From Oceanobacillus sojae (GTDB lineage Bacteria > Bacillota > Bacilli > Bacillales > Amphibacillaceae): a DNA stretch of 64,000 nucleotides. Both the position numbers and the translations under genes were made by a program. Location: the NCBI RefSeq assembly GCF_900162665.1, contig NZ_LT727812.1, positions 447,844-511,843 on the forward strand, read 5' to 3'. The notes under the pieces are model-generated. The model was given only the letters and a program-made list of their open reading frames with translations. It ran no database searches and was not told the origin of the DNA. Of the stretch, positions 36,715 through 44,609 are shown one piece after another; the stretch's first letter is position 1; the number at the start of each line of letters is the position of its first letter.

Positions 36715-36743
36715 ATTTTATATATCTAATCACCATATGTCAA
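36715..36743 (-). promoter_or_regulatory. SigA-type promoter of pdxA2
   Basis: On the minus strand a perfect TTGACA (36743-36738) and TAAAAT (36720-36715) are separated by 17 bp. The promoter lies between two inverted operator-like sites. Confidence 0.65.
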
Positions 36744-36752
36744 TACCTTTGT

Positions 36753-36766
36753 TTTATCGTTTAACC
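36753..36766. promoter_or_regulatory. LacI-type operator 2 of the pdxA2 promoter
   Basis: The minus strand reads GGTTAAACGATAAA, sharing the GGTTAAACG core with operator 1 in opposite orientation. The CG centres of the two sites are 59 bp apart, with the promoter between them. Confidence 0.5.
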
Positions 36767-36812
36767 AATTCTAAAAGCAAAGGAAATCACTTGGTCTTTA
36801 AAATACTGGTGT

Positions 36813-36957
36813 TCTTGCCAAGGAGATGTCCGCTGTGGGAAGTCGCTTTCCGCGGGCAACGCCTCAGCCTCCTCAAAAGAAGACCACTTTCTGCGGGGTC
36901 TTCACCTGTTGCTTTTCCCGCAGGAGTCGACTTCCCTTCGCTCCCATCTAAGAAGAA
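36813..36957. repeat. GC-rich interspersed repeat, type A
   Basis: This block, much richer in G and C than its surroundings, starts at GGAGATGTCCGCTGTGGG and ends in CGACTTCCCTTCGCTCCC. The ends are partly complementary (GGGAAGTCG against CGACTTCCC), so the RNA or DNA could fold on itself. It has no convincing reading frame. It resembles multicopy intergenic repeats seen in Bacillaceae genomes, from memory. Confidence 0.6.
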
Positions 36958-37017
36958 ATATGTTTTATTTACTTTTTCACTAAGAAATAAAGCTATTTTT
37001 AGCGAAGCTTTTTGATA

Positions 37018-37160
37018 GGACGTGTAATCGCAAAAGCTCTTCGGTGGGACGAGTAATCGCATTCCCAGTCCCAAAACGGAAGGAAGTTCGATTAAGTTCG
37101 CGACGTCAAGGGGTTGCGATTACTCCCCTCGTGAAACCTGTTGGAGCGGCTATCCTCAGC
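37018..37160. repeat. GC-rich interspersed repeat, type B
   Basis: A second non-coding block contains the inverted words GTAATCGCA (37024 and 37051) and TGCGATTAC (about 37118), with GGGACGAGTAATCGC in the left half. It directly follows type A and has no recognisable gene. Confidence 0.5.
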
Positions 37161-37183
37161 ATTTTATGCTTTCTTACTCTTTA

Positions 37184-37222
37184 AAAAGACTGACTAATCT
37201 TTTATCTCAGATAGCCAGTCTC
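37184..37222 (-). terminator. Terminator after the thioredoxin-like gene
   Basis: On the minus strand AGACTGGCTA and TAGTCAGTCT pair and are followed by TTTTT. Confidence 0.65.
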
Positions 37223-37251
37223 TAAATAATTTTTCATCTTAAGTTATACAA

Positions 37252-37842
37252 TCAGCTTCTCGGGACCAGGTCACAAGCCTCCGCCGGCATCCAGTATTTA
37301 TCTTTTCCATTCCATTTTATATTACATCCGAGCGGGTTGGTGACTGGTGTTGTTATTTGTTTTCCTGCAATTGCTTCCTCCAAGGCATTTTGTAAATCAT
37401 TCACCTTTGCATCCTCTGGATTTTTAGGATTATCCAGGCCTCTGCCGGTATATACGAGTTCCCGGTCTTCATTAAAAATAAAAAAGTGCGGTGTTTTCAA
37501 AGCTCCATAAGCTTTAGCAATTTCTTGATTTTCATCTCTGAGATAAACCCAAGGAAATCGTTTTTCCTCCATTCTTTCTACCATAAAATCATAGGAATCC
37601 AATGCCTTTGTTTCCACACTGTTAGAATTAATTCCTACAAAAGCAACCCCTTTATCATTAAAGTTATCAGCTGTTTCTCTTGTTATCTCATCAGAGCCAA
37701 TAACATACGGGCAGTGATTACATGTAAAAAATACAACCAGTATTTTTGCATCCTTAAAATCATTTAAACTATAATATTTTCTATCCGTTGCCAGAAGAGA
37801 AAAATCCGGGGCCTTCGTGCCAAGTTCAATAGTGTATGACAT
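37252..37842 (-). CDS. Thioredoxin-like/AhpC-TSA family protein
   Basis: This 196-residue thioredoxin-fold protein has the redox pair Cys41-Asn-His-Cys44 in [10 protein letters not shown] and the family layout [12 protein letters not shown] near the N-terminus. It lacks a signal peptide, so it is probably a cytoplasmic thiol reductase or peroxiredoxin-like enzyme. A C-terminal extension ([18 protein letters not shown]) carries two more cysteines. I start at the ATG at 37842, seven bases past GGAGG. The ATG at 37848 lies too close to that site. An operator-like TTTAAACGTTATC is upstream. Confidence 0.85.
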   Translation of the reverse strand: MSYTIELGTKAPDFSLLATDRKYYSLNDFKDAKILVVFFTCNHCPYVIGSDEITRETADNFNDKGVAFVGINSNSVETKALDSYDFMVERMEEKRFPWVYLRDENQEIAKAYGALKTPHFFIFNEDRELVYTGRGLDNPKNPEDAKVNDLQNALEEAIAGKQITTPVTNPLGCNIKWNGKDKYWMPAEACDLVPRS

Positions 37843-37867
37843 CCTCATTCCTCCACATAAATATTTT

Positions 37868-37880
37868 TTTAAACGTTATC
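37868..37880. promoter_or_regulatory. Operator-like site upstream of the thioredoxin-like gene
   Basis: The sequence TTTAAACGTTATC shares the nine bases TTAAACGTT with the LacI-type operators at 33767 and 36692. It lies 26 bp upstream of the start codon. It may be a further target of the same regulator. Confidence 0.3.
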
Positions 37881-37920
37881 AGAATTTTTGTGTTTCGTCA
37901 ATGCAGGTTTCTCAAATACA

Positions 37921-37966
37921 AAAGCACTATATTATTCCTTCCGTTAATGGAATAATATAGTGCTTT
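37921..37966 (-). terminator. Terminator after yhaL
   Basis: An 18-bp perfect stem (AAAGCACTATATTATTCC and its complement) lies between yhaL and the thioredoxin-like gene, 15 bp past the yhaL stop codon. Confidence 0.75.
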
Positions 37967-37980
37967 CGCAGCTTCGTATT

Positions 37981-38160
37981 TCATTCCTGTTCTCTTCGTT
38001 TCATCCGTTCTTCCTGAATACGCTCCATATATATTTTACCTTCGCGCTCAATAAACTGTCTATCCAGCTTTTTCTCTGCCAAAAATGCACGTACTGCCAT
38101 ATATCCACTCAAAAAAATTAATAGAATCACTGCAAAAACCCAAATTGGAATCGAGCTCAT
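37981..38160 (-). CDS. yhaL: Sporulation-associated membrane protein YhaL
   Basis: This small gene codes for 59 residues: one N-terminal membrane segment (about residues 4-22) and a charged tail with the YhaL-like stretch FIEREGKIYMERIQEER. It matches YhaL of B. subtilis, a sigma-dependent sporulation protein of unknown action. The ATG at 38160 has GGGGGATG upstream. It lies just downstream of yhaM as in B. subtilis. Confidence 0.85.
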   Translation of the reverse strand: MSSIPIWVFAVILLIFLSGYMAVRAFLAEKKLDRQFIEREGKIYMERIQEERMKRREQE

Positions 38161-38266
38161 CTTACATCCCCCTTGTCCATTCCTTACTAAATATATATGA
38201 ACAAGTTAATAGAAAATGACATGAACTTCATTTTTATCCTGCAGATACACTATCCCGGATTGAAAA

Positions 38267-39211
38267 TTACTCAAAGGACGGCTTGTAAAAAGAACGATTA
38301 TCCATTGCAAAAAGCCGTTCTGTAAATTCACCCGGCTGAACTTTATCTAAAGCTTTATCCAGCATATTCATTTTCGCATCAATTAAGTCAATGATATGCA
38401 AAAGCTCTGCCTCTTTAACCATTGGAGGCTTCGGACTCCCCCACTCTGCTTTCCCATGATGACTCAGAATCAAATGCTGCAGAATAAGTACTTCTTCCTT
38501 TTCTTCAACCTGCAGCTCCTTAGCCATGTCTGCTATTTCCTCTACCATAATCGTTATATGACCAAGCAGTTTTCCTTCGAGTGTATACGTCGTCGACACA
38601 ACACCCGATAATTCCTTTATTTTTCCTATATCATGAAGAATAATACCTGCATACAATAAATCTTTATTAATGGAAGGATAAAGCTCGTGAAGCTGCCGTG
38701 CAATTCCGAGCATACTGACAATATGATAAGCCAATCCCGATGCTACATCGTGATGATTTTTCGCAGCGGCTGGATAAAGGAGTAATTCATGCTGGTATTT
38801 TTTCACGAAGCCCCGTACGATACGTTGTAAGGTAGGATTCTTCATTTCAAAAATAGCTTCTGTCAGTTTATCACCCAGCTCTTCCTGGCTTAAAGGAGCC
38901 TTACCGACAAAATCACTTACCTGAACCTGATCTGTAGGCTGGGACAGGCGAATGGAATGAATCCGCAATTGGTTTTTCCCCCGGAATTGGTTAATATCTC
39001 CTGTCACATGAATAATCTGCTCTGCCAGCAAATTTTCTTCATCTTCTTTGGTTGCATCCCACAGCTTTGCTTCCAATTCACCAGACTCATCACGGAGCAT
39101 TAATGTCAGGAATGGCTTTCCATTGCTCGTTGTACCTTTCGTCGCTTCATTTATTAATAAAAATCCTTCAAATTTATCCCCGACGGTTAAATTTGCAATG
39201 CCTTTTTTCAT
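38267..39211 (-). CDS. yhaM: 3'-5' exoribonuclease YhaM
   Basis: YhaM trims RNA (and DNA) from the 3' end with a metal-dependent HD-domain active site. An N-terminal OB-fold (about residues 8-100) precedes the HD domain, with HD in [14 protein letters not shown] and further histidines in [15 protein letters not shown] start at the ATG at 39211 behind AAGGAGG, giving 314 residues, the length of the B. subtilis enzyme. The gene follows yhaN closely and is probably part of yhaO-yhaN-yhaM. Confidence 0.95.
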   Translation of the reverse strand: MKKGIANLTVGDKFEGFLLINEATKGTTSNGKPFLTLMLRDESGELEAKLWDATKEDEENLLAEQIIHVTGDINQFRGKNQLRIHSIRLSQPTDQVQVSDFVGKAPLSQEELGDKLTEAIFEMKNPTLQRIVRGFVKKYQHELLLYPAAAKNHHDVASGLAYHIVSMLGIARQLHELYPSINKDLLYAGIILHDIGKIKELSGVVSTTYTLEGKLLGHITIMVEEIADMAKELQVEEKEEVLILQHLILSHHGKAEWGSPKPPMVKEAELLHIIDLIDAKMNMLDKALDKVQPGEFTERLFAMDNRSFYKPSFE

Positions 39212-39244
39212 TTTAATTCCTCCTTCCAAATCAATAAAACTTCT

Positions 39245-42184
39245 TTATACGGAGAGATGAATGATATCTCCGTTTGCAGCCTCGGCCAGCTCCCTGCGGC
39301 ATGTAAATAAAATCACCTGCTGCTCCTCTGCCAATCTTTCCAGCACCTTTTGCATTCTCTCTGTACGATTCATATCAAAATGTACAAAAGCATCATCCAT
39401 GAAAAATGGCAGCCCAGACGATTTTGCCATCACTTCATTAATCGCAAATCTCAAAGAAATATACAGCTGATCCTTTGTCCCCTGAGACAGCTCCTCTACG
39501 TAAAAGCGCTGTTTTTTCTTACTGTTTTCTACCTGAAAAGTTTTTTCCGCTGCTGGTGCATATATTGTATCATATTGGTTTGCTGTAATCTCTTTAAAAT
39601 AGATTTGTGCTGTTTCTATAACAAGGGCTAAATACTTGTCCTTAAATTGATTTTTAGCAGCTTCCAGCATTCGTAAAGCCGTTTTTTGCACTGCCCAGTT
39701 TCTCACCAGGTCCTCCAGTTCTTCCTTTTCCATTGCCAGCTGATGCATTTGCAAGGATATGTCTTCCTCTGATTCGAGCTGCTCTATCCGCAATCTCTGT
39801 TCTGCAATCCGGCTTTTTAATTGTTCTAATTCTTCTTCAGAATCAGTCAGTGCTAATTCCAGTTCTTTTTTATTCTTATAATAATTCTCAGCCTCTAAGG
39901 GTGCATCCGTCAATTCCTGCTGCCATTCTTCAGGAATCAATATTTGGAGTCTCTCTCTCAGCTCTTCTTGACGCTCATAAAGCTTATTATAACGCTCTTT
40001 TCTTGTTTGTTTTTCAAAATAGCTTTCTTCGGACTCTGTCCCGGATGCTTTTAAGAGTGCATCTCTTTCCTCCACATAACGATTTCGTTTCTGTTTCAGT
40101 ATCATCTGTTTGTTCAGAACATCCTTTATGAATTGAGTAAGCTGCTGAAGCTCATGCTGATGCTGCTGTTCCTGCTGCTGTATCTCCTCTAATGCCAGCA
40201 TCATTTCTTCCAGATTGGTCTGATTGGCTAATCTGTTTCCCTTAAACCAATGCTTCACCTGGTCAGAAAACCCATCGATCCTTTCTGTTACTCTATCCAG
40301 CTCTTTTTTAAAGCTCTGTTTATCATTGGTCAGCTGAATCAGCTTTTGTAAGAGATGATAGATATCCTGCCAGTATAAAACATCCACAGCCTGTAAAAAG
40401 GGAAACCGATTTTGCTGATCAACAATATTCTCTTCCAATCTGTTTTGCTGCTCTGCTAAATCAAATCGTACTGCTTCATTTGTCTCCAACTGATTACGTG
40501 TATACTGCAATCTGTCTTCTAATGAATGCAGCCTGCGCTGTAATTCCTCCTGCTCTTTCAGGATTTCCATTGCCTCCTGGTACTCGGATTCTGTCACATC
40601 GATTTCCTGACCCGAATGATCCGTCTGCTGCCCTTCCTGCTGCTTTAATTGTTTAATATCCTGCAGCTGTGTACGCCGAAAATAATATACCCCCGCAATG
40701 ATGGCGAGACTTATCAAGTACAACCAGGGAATGTCTACTGCAAAACCGGTCAGAGCACCGGTCAAAGCTATTACTGTTCCAATAATAACAATCATCCGCG
40801 CTTGCTTTTTCTTCTCCTGAATCATTCTCCCAAGCATTTGGTACATATTTTTTTGCTGACTTCCATCCTGATGATTCCTCTGTTTATAGGTATTTATCCG
40901 CTGATTTAGTTCTTTTATGTGTGCTTCAGCAAGCAGTTCCTGATTTAAATTCTTCTGCTCTTTTTCTATCCCGGATTCTTCTTGTAAAAGCTGTTCTTTT
41001 TTCTGAATGCTTCCGGTTAGTTTATCCTGTATATTTTCCTGTTCTTTCCGCAAGGCTCCCCATTCTTTTTCAAGATAAAATGGCAATTCCTGCTGCTCCA
41101 GTTCTTCAGTTGTTATATGAATCTGCTTCTCCTGAATCATTTCTGCTATTTCACGTGTTTTAAAGCTGTAATCCTGCTCTAAGGTTCTCTGGCGTTCCCG
41201 CATTAATGTTATTTCTGCTTTTTGATTCAAAAGATGGTTTAACTGCTCTTTTTCCTCATTTTGCAGTGACGCTGTTTCTAAATCCTGTTTTTTCTTTGTA
41301 TAAGTTTCCAGGGTAGCCTGGTGAGATTCAAGTTCTCTATTAATATTATTTATATCTGTATGCAGCGTTTTTATTTGCTCTTGATTATCTAATGGAAAAT
41401 TACGGACATCAGCCAGCTCTTGAAGCTCTCCGGAAATACGATGTATTTCTTTTCTGACAGGCAGTATTTTTTCCATCAGCTGTTCTTTCTCAAGCTGTTC
41501 ATTTTTTTGCGCAATCTGCTCTTTTTTTAATTGGTGCTTTTTCTCCAGTGTATCGATTTTTTCTATCTGTTCTTTATATGATTTTTCAAGCTTTTTGCCT
41601 TCTCCCAACTGCTTATCCATGGCACGTATCCCGCTTAATTTTTCATTAATAACCGGTTTTGTACCAGACGGTTTAAATTGCTTTTGTAATTCGGACTGCA
41701 GTTTCTTCTCTACCTTATAAACCGCTGCTGATCCTGTTAAACCGATACTTAATAAAAGTTCATTTATATCCGGTTCCTTCATATTTTGGAAGACAGCTAG
41801 ATCCTGGCTGGAAAAGGAATAAATCGATTGAAAGGCTTCTGCACTCATATTCCCCAAAAGCTCCCTGAACCAGGCTTCATCCCTTTCTTCTCCATTGTCA
41901 GCAAAGTATTGCACTTGCGCAGCATCCAGCCGTTCAATCCAGATAGTTCCTTCACAAGGGTGATCTATAATCATCCTCCCGCCCAGCTTACTGCTTGTTT
42001 TCGGACGATAAAAATCACATTTCTTTTTTGTCATCCCGAAGAGCATATATAAAATAAATTGATGCAAGGTTGTTTTTCCCGATTCATTATCCCCAAGAAG
42101 TGTTATCAGATTGGAATTGGAAAAGGAAAACGTCTGATCGACCCACTTGCCAAATCCGTAAATCGTTATTTCCTTTATTTTCAC
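39245..42184 (-). CDS. yhaN: Rad50/SbcC-like ATPase YhaN
   Basis: This 979-residue protein has the SMC/Rad50 layout: Walker A GDNESGKTT near residue 31, very long coiled coils (about residues 180-830) interrupted by a hydrophobic stretch (IVIIGTVIALTGALTGFAVD, near residues 455-490), then the ABC signature LSQGTKDQLYISLRFA and Walker B PFFMDDAFVHFD. It is the ATPase partner of the nuclease YhaO in DNA end processing, also called SbcE in some reports. The membrane-like insert in the coiled coil is a known family trait. It overlaps yhaO by 4 bp. Confidence 0.92.
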   Translation of the reverse strand: MKIKEITIYGFGKWVDQTFSFSNSNLITLLGDNESGKTTLHQFILYMLFGMTKKKCDFYRPKTSSKLGGRMIIDHPCEGTIWIERLDAAQVQYFADNGEERDEAWFRELLGNMSAEAFQSIYSFSSQDLAVFQNMKEPDINELLLSIGLTGSAAVYKVEKKLQSELQKQFKPSGTKPVINEKLSGIRAMDKQLGEGKKLEKSYKEQIEKIDTLEKKHQLKKEQIAQKNEQLEKEQLMEKILPVRKEIHRISGELQELADVRNFPLDNQEQIKTLHTDINNINRELESHQATLETYTKKKQDLETASLQNEEKEQLNHLLNQKAEITLMRERQRTLEQDYSFKTREIAEMIQEKQIHITTEELEQQELPFYLEKEWGALRKEQENIQDKLTGSIQKKEQLLQEESGIEKEQKNLNQELLAEAHIKELNQRINTYKQRNHQDGSQQKNMYQMLGRMIQEKKKQARMIVIIGTVIALTGALTGFAVDIPWLYLISLAIIAGVYYFRRTQLQDIKQLKQQEGQQTDHSGQEIDVTESEYQEAMEILKEQEELQRRLHSLEDRLQYTRNQLETNEAVRFDLAEQQNRLEENIVDQQNRFPFLQAVDVLYWQDIYHLLQKLIQLTNDKQSFKKELDRVTERIDGFSDQVKHWFKGNRLANQTNLEEMMLALEEIQQQEQQHQHELQQLTQFIKDVLNKQMILKQKRNRYVEERDALLKASGTESEESYFEKQTRKERYNKLYERQEELRERLQILIPEEWQQELTDAPLEAENYYKNKKELELALTDSEEELEQLKSRIAEQRLRIEQLESEEDISLQMHQLAMEKEELEDLVRNWAVQKTALRMLEAAKNQFKDKYLALVIETAQIYFKEITANQYDTIYAPAAEKTFQVENSKKKQRFYVEELSQGTKDQLYISLRFAINEVMAKSSGLPFFMDDAFVHFDMNRTERMQKVLERLAEEQQVILFTCRRELAEAANGDIIHLSV

Positions 42185-43395
42185 TCCATTCTCTCCCTTC
42201 GCAGTAACACATTCAGCAGCTGATAGGCATCCTCTTTAACAGCCTGCTCCTCTTCAACGGATAAGGAGGATAGGAATTTACGCGCATTTCGATGATGATA
42301 AATTTCATTTAAGCCTTCTTGAATAAATGACGTATCTGCTTCTTCCAATATATCTTTTAAAAAGGAGTCCTCCAGCCAGGTCGATTCTTTCTCCAAAACC
42401 ATCCGGTAATGGTAAATGTACTGCCAGGGAAATGCTTCAGACACAGATTCATTTATCACTTCAATTAACTCCTGAATAAATACCTCGTCCGGTGTGAACC
42501 CTTCATTTTCTTTTGCTATTATTTTTAAATACAATAAGCTGGGTACACTATTTGCCGGCAGCTGCTTTATAATGGATTTTTCTACATGTGAAGGAGTAAG
42601 GCACTCTTGGATATCTACCTCTACTTCTTCATAACGGATCGCCTGAAGCGGTAAAAATGTCTGTTCTATATTGTGCTTGCTTAAATGTATAAGGTAACAG
42701 CCTTTTTCCCCCGTTTCCTTCCGGTGCCTCCCCTGAATATTACCCGGATAAATAACCGGCGGATTGGAATGCAGCTGCTGTCTTTTATGTATATGTCCCA
42801 ATGCCCAATAGTCCATTCCTTTATTTAACAAGTCCTTTATTTGAAATGGTGCATACGAATCATGTTCCGTATTCGTTGCCACACTGCCATGCAGCATGGC
42901 AATATGAAAGGGATATTCCCCGGCGGCAATCTTATACTCTGCTGACTTATTCTCATATACCGCCCTGTTTGCATAACTAAATCCGTATATCGCAGCAGCT
43001 GCTTCACCATTTTTATAAAAAGGAATACATGTTACTGTCTCCTTAGAAAAAATATGTACATTATCAGGATATTCCACATCAAAGGAATCACCTTTCATAA
43101 AATCATGATTGCCATAGGATAAAAACACATCAATATTCTGTTCGTCCAGCCTCTCAAAGGCACGCCGCAATCTTATTTGCGCTTTTAAACTTTGTGATTC
43201 ATGGTCGTATAAATCACCGGCTAACAAAACAAAATCAACGTTATGGTTTATCGCTTCATCGACCAGATGGTTCAGAGCGGTAAACGTACTTTCTTGAATT
43301 TCTTTAAATATATTTGCAGGTACATGTCTTAAGCCTTTAAATAAGCTGTCTAAATGTAAATCTGCTGCATGAATAAAAGTAACCGCAGAATCCAC
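42181..43395 (-). CDS. yhaO: Metallophosphoesterase YhaO (Mre11/SbcD-like)
   Basis: YhaO is the nuclease half of a YhaO-YhaN pair like Mre11-Rad50. The calcineurin-type metal site is seen in FIHAADLHLDS (Asp12, His14), VLLAGDLYDHES, LSYGNHDFMKG and the later ALGHIHKRQ. I favour the GTG at 43395, eight bases after GGGAG, giving 404 residues. A GTG at 43404 would lie within the ribosome site. The gene ends 4 bp inside yhaN. Confidence 0.92.
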   Translation of the reverse strand: MDSAVTFIHAADLHLDSLFKGLRHVPANIFKEIQESTFTALNHLVDEAINHNVDFVLLAGDLYDHESQSLKAQIRLRRAFERLDEQNIDVFLSYGNHDFMKGDSFDVEYPDNVHIFSKETVTCIPFYKNGEAAAAIYGFSYANRAVYENKSAEYKIAAGEYPFHIAMLHGSVATNTEHDSYAPFQIKDLLNKGMDYWALGHIHKRQQLHSNPPVIYPGNIQGRHRKETGEKGCYLIHLSKHNIEQTFLPLQAIRYEEVEVDIQECLTPSHVEKSIIKQLPANSVPSLLYLKIIAKENEGFTPDEVFIQELIEVINESVSEAFPWQYIYHYRMVLEKESTWLEDSFLKDILEEADTSFIQEGLNEIYHHRNARKFLSSLSVEEEQAVKEDAYQLLNVLLRRERME

Positions 43396-43469
43396 AATCT
43401 CCACTCCCAGTTTAATGATATCCTTATTTTAACAGAGCTAATAATAGAATGCACGTTCTATCATCAAAT

Positions 43470-43496
43470 AAAAAAGCCTGCCCGGGGCAGACTTTT
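43470..43496 (-). terminator. Terminator after csoR
   Basis: AAAAGTCTGCC and GGCAGGCTTTTTT arms give a compact GC-rich hairpin with a T run on the minus strand. Confidence 0.75.
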
Positions 43497-43507
43497 CAAT
43501 CCATATT

Positions 43508-43807
43508 TTATTTTGTAAACTGATGAAGCACATCCATCAGCTCTTCAATCGCTTCATCGCCTTCTCCAGACTTCACCGCATCACTGACGCAGTGTTTGAC
43601 ATGACGTTCAGCTACTTCAAATCCTACACGCTTCAACGCAGAATTGATCGCGCTGATTTGGACAAGAATATCCACACAGTACCTGTCTTCATCAATCATC
43701 TTTTGAATGCCGCGTACCTGGCCTTCAATTCTTTTTAATCGATTGGTAACTGCTTTTTTCTCTGTTTCTGTTCTTGGTTTCAATGTATGCTCATGTAAGG
43801 AATCCAT
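43508..43807 (-). CDS. csoR: Copper-sensing repressor CsoR
   Basis: This 99-residue all-helical repressor has the three Cu(I) ligands of true CsoR proteins: Cys44 in RYCVDILVQ, and His69 and Cys73 in RHVKHCVSDA. The Cys-His-Cys set separates it from FrmR or RcnR relatives. It normally represses copper exporters (copZA), but none lies beside it here. It is monocistronic, with a terminator. A GGTAGGGTGG word between its -35 and -10 boxes suggests autoregulation. Confidence 0.92.
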   Translation of the reverse strand: MDSLHEHTLKPRTETEKKAVTNRLKRIEGQVRGIQKMIDEDRYCVDILVQISAINSALKRVGFEVAERHVKHCVSDAVKSGEGDEAIEELMDVLHQFTK

Positions 43808-43834
43808 CGTATCCCTCCTTTTGTCTTCATCTTT

Positions 43835-43863
43835 AAAATACCACCCTACCGTATATATGTCAA
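43835..43863 (-). promoter_or_regulatory. csoR promoter with embedded CsoR-type operator
   Basis: On the minus strand TTGACA (43863-43858) and TATTTT (43840-43835) are 17 bp apart. The spacer contains TACGGTAGGGTGGTAT-like sequence with ATAC/GTAT ends, close to the G-tract operator bound by CsoR. Confidence 0.55.
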
Positions 43864-44175
43864 CGAAGAAGCGTTCACTTAAAGGCTGGGAGTATAATGA
43901 CTCAACTTTCGCACCTTAAAAAATAGCTTGCTTATCATAGAGACAGGCGCTGATCATTCCTTCCATCTAGCTCTTGACAAAGCATAAACTCTATCTGGAA
44001 AGCAAGTAACGTGTAAGACCGCCGCAGCTAGCAGGATATTATATTATTCCTCTTTATAGTAATTGTATAAGATAAGCTCTTTTATTGGCAAATACATTTA
44101 TATAAGCTGAAAGAAAGATTAAAAAGAAATTATTAGAGAACAGGAAGCAGAATAGATAAAAATTTGAAATATAAG
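43864..44175. other. Intergenic region between csoR and the ECF locus
   Basis: This stretch of about 310 bp carries no supported gene. The csoR-proximal part is of mixed composition and the rest AT-rich. A GGCTGGGAGTATAATGACTC word at 43885 recalls repeat remnants but cannot be assigned. Confidence 0.4.
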
Positions 44176-44208
44176 TGAACCTTTTTGTCTGTTCAACTGT
44201 ATAAGTTA
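44176..44208 (+). promoter_or_regulatory. ECF-type promoter of the sigma-factor operon
   Basis: The block starts TGAACCTTTT and continues to TTCAACTGTATAAGTTA at the right end. It matches 27 of 33 positions of the promoter region of the yhaQ exporter operon at 47736-47768, with no gaps. TGAACC would be the -35 and the CTGTATAAG segment the -10, spacing typical of ECF sigma promoters. It lies 29 bp upstream of the first gene's start. Confidence 0.7.
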
Positions 44209-44237
44209 ATAAAAGCATGAAAAGGAGTCGATCATTT

Positions 44238-44609
44238 ATGGCTTTGGGCTGGTTATTAGGCATGATTGCAGCAGCAATTCTCGGGACCACTTTTGGAATC
44301 ATGATTGGAACAATGAATAAAAAAGTCACCCGGGACAGAAAGGGAGACATTGATTTTAGCAAGTCGGACATTTATTTTCACTGGACAAGATGGGATTATG
44401 CTATCATTCTGGCTGCGGTTTATACATTTTTATGTATAGCAGGTTTAATGTTATTTCTGCTTCGGGGTGATAACATTGACAGCCCCTGGATACAGTTTTT
44501 TATTCATCAGACATTTGTGTTTTCATTATTAACATTTATTTGGTTCATAACCAGAATCGCATTTGCATTTAGAGGAATAAAAGAGCGGTGGCCTGATGAG
44601 TCCAAGTAA
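44238..44609 (+). CDS. Three-segment membrane protein of the ECF locus
   Basis: This 123-residue protein has three hydrophobic segments (about residues 3-22, 48-70 and 86-108) separated by charged loops. I start at the ATG at 44238, ten bases after AAAGGAG. The ATG at 44217 would put that site inside the gene. It is the first gene behind the ECF-type promoter and overlaps the sigma gene start by 14 bp, so it belongs to the sigma operon. No family was recognised. It may sense or modulate envelope stress, by analogy with membrane proteins in other ECF operons. Confidence 0.7.
   Translation: MALGWLLGMIAAAILGTTFGIMIGTMNKKVTRDRKGDIDFSKSDIYFHWTRWDYAIILAAVYTFLCIAGLMLFLLRGDNIDSPWIQFFIHQTFVFSLLTFIWFITRIAFAFRGIKERWPDESK

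Noticed and set aside
36737..37074. Open frames of 92-95 codons across the GC-rich repeat blocks
   Set aside because: They lack ribosome sites and any protein-like pattern, and fall in non-coding repeat sequence.
39261..42052. Several long frames opposite yhaN
   Set aside because: They are mirror images of the biased codons in the coiled-coil gene and have no starts with ribosome sites.
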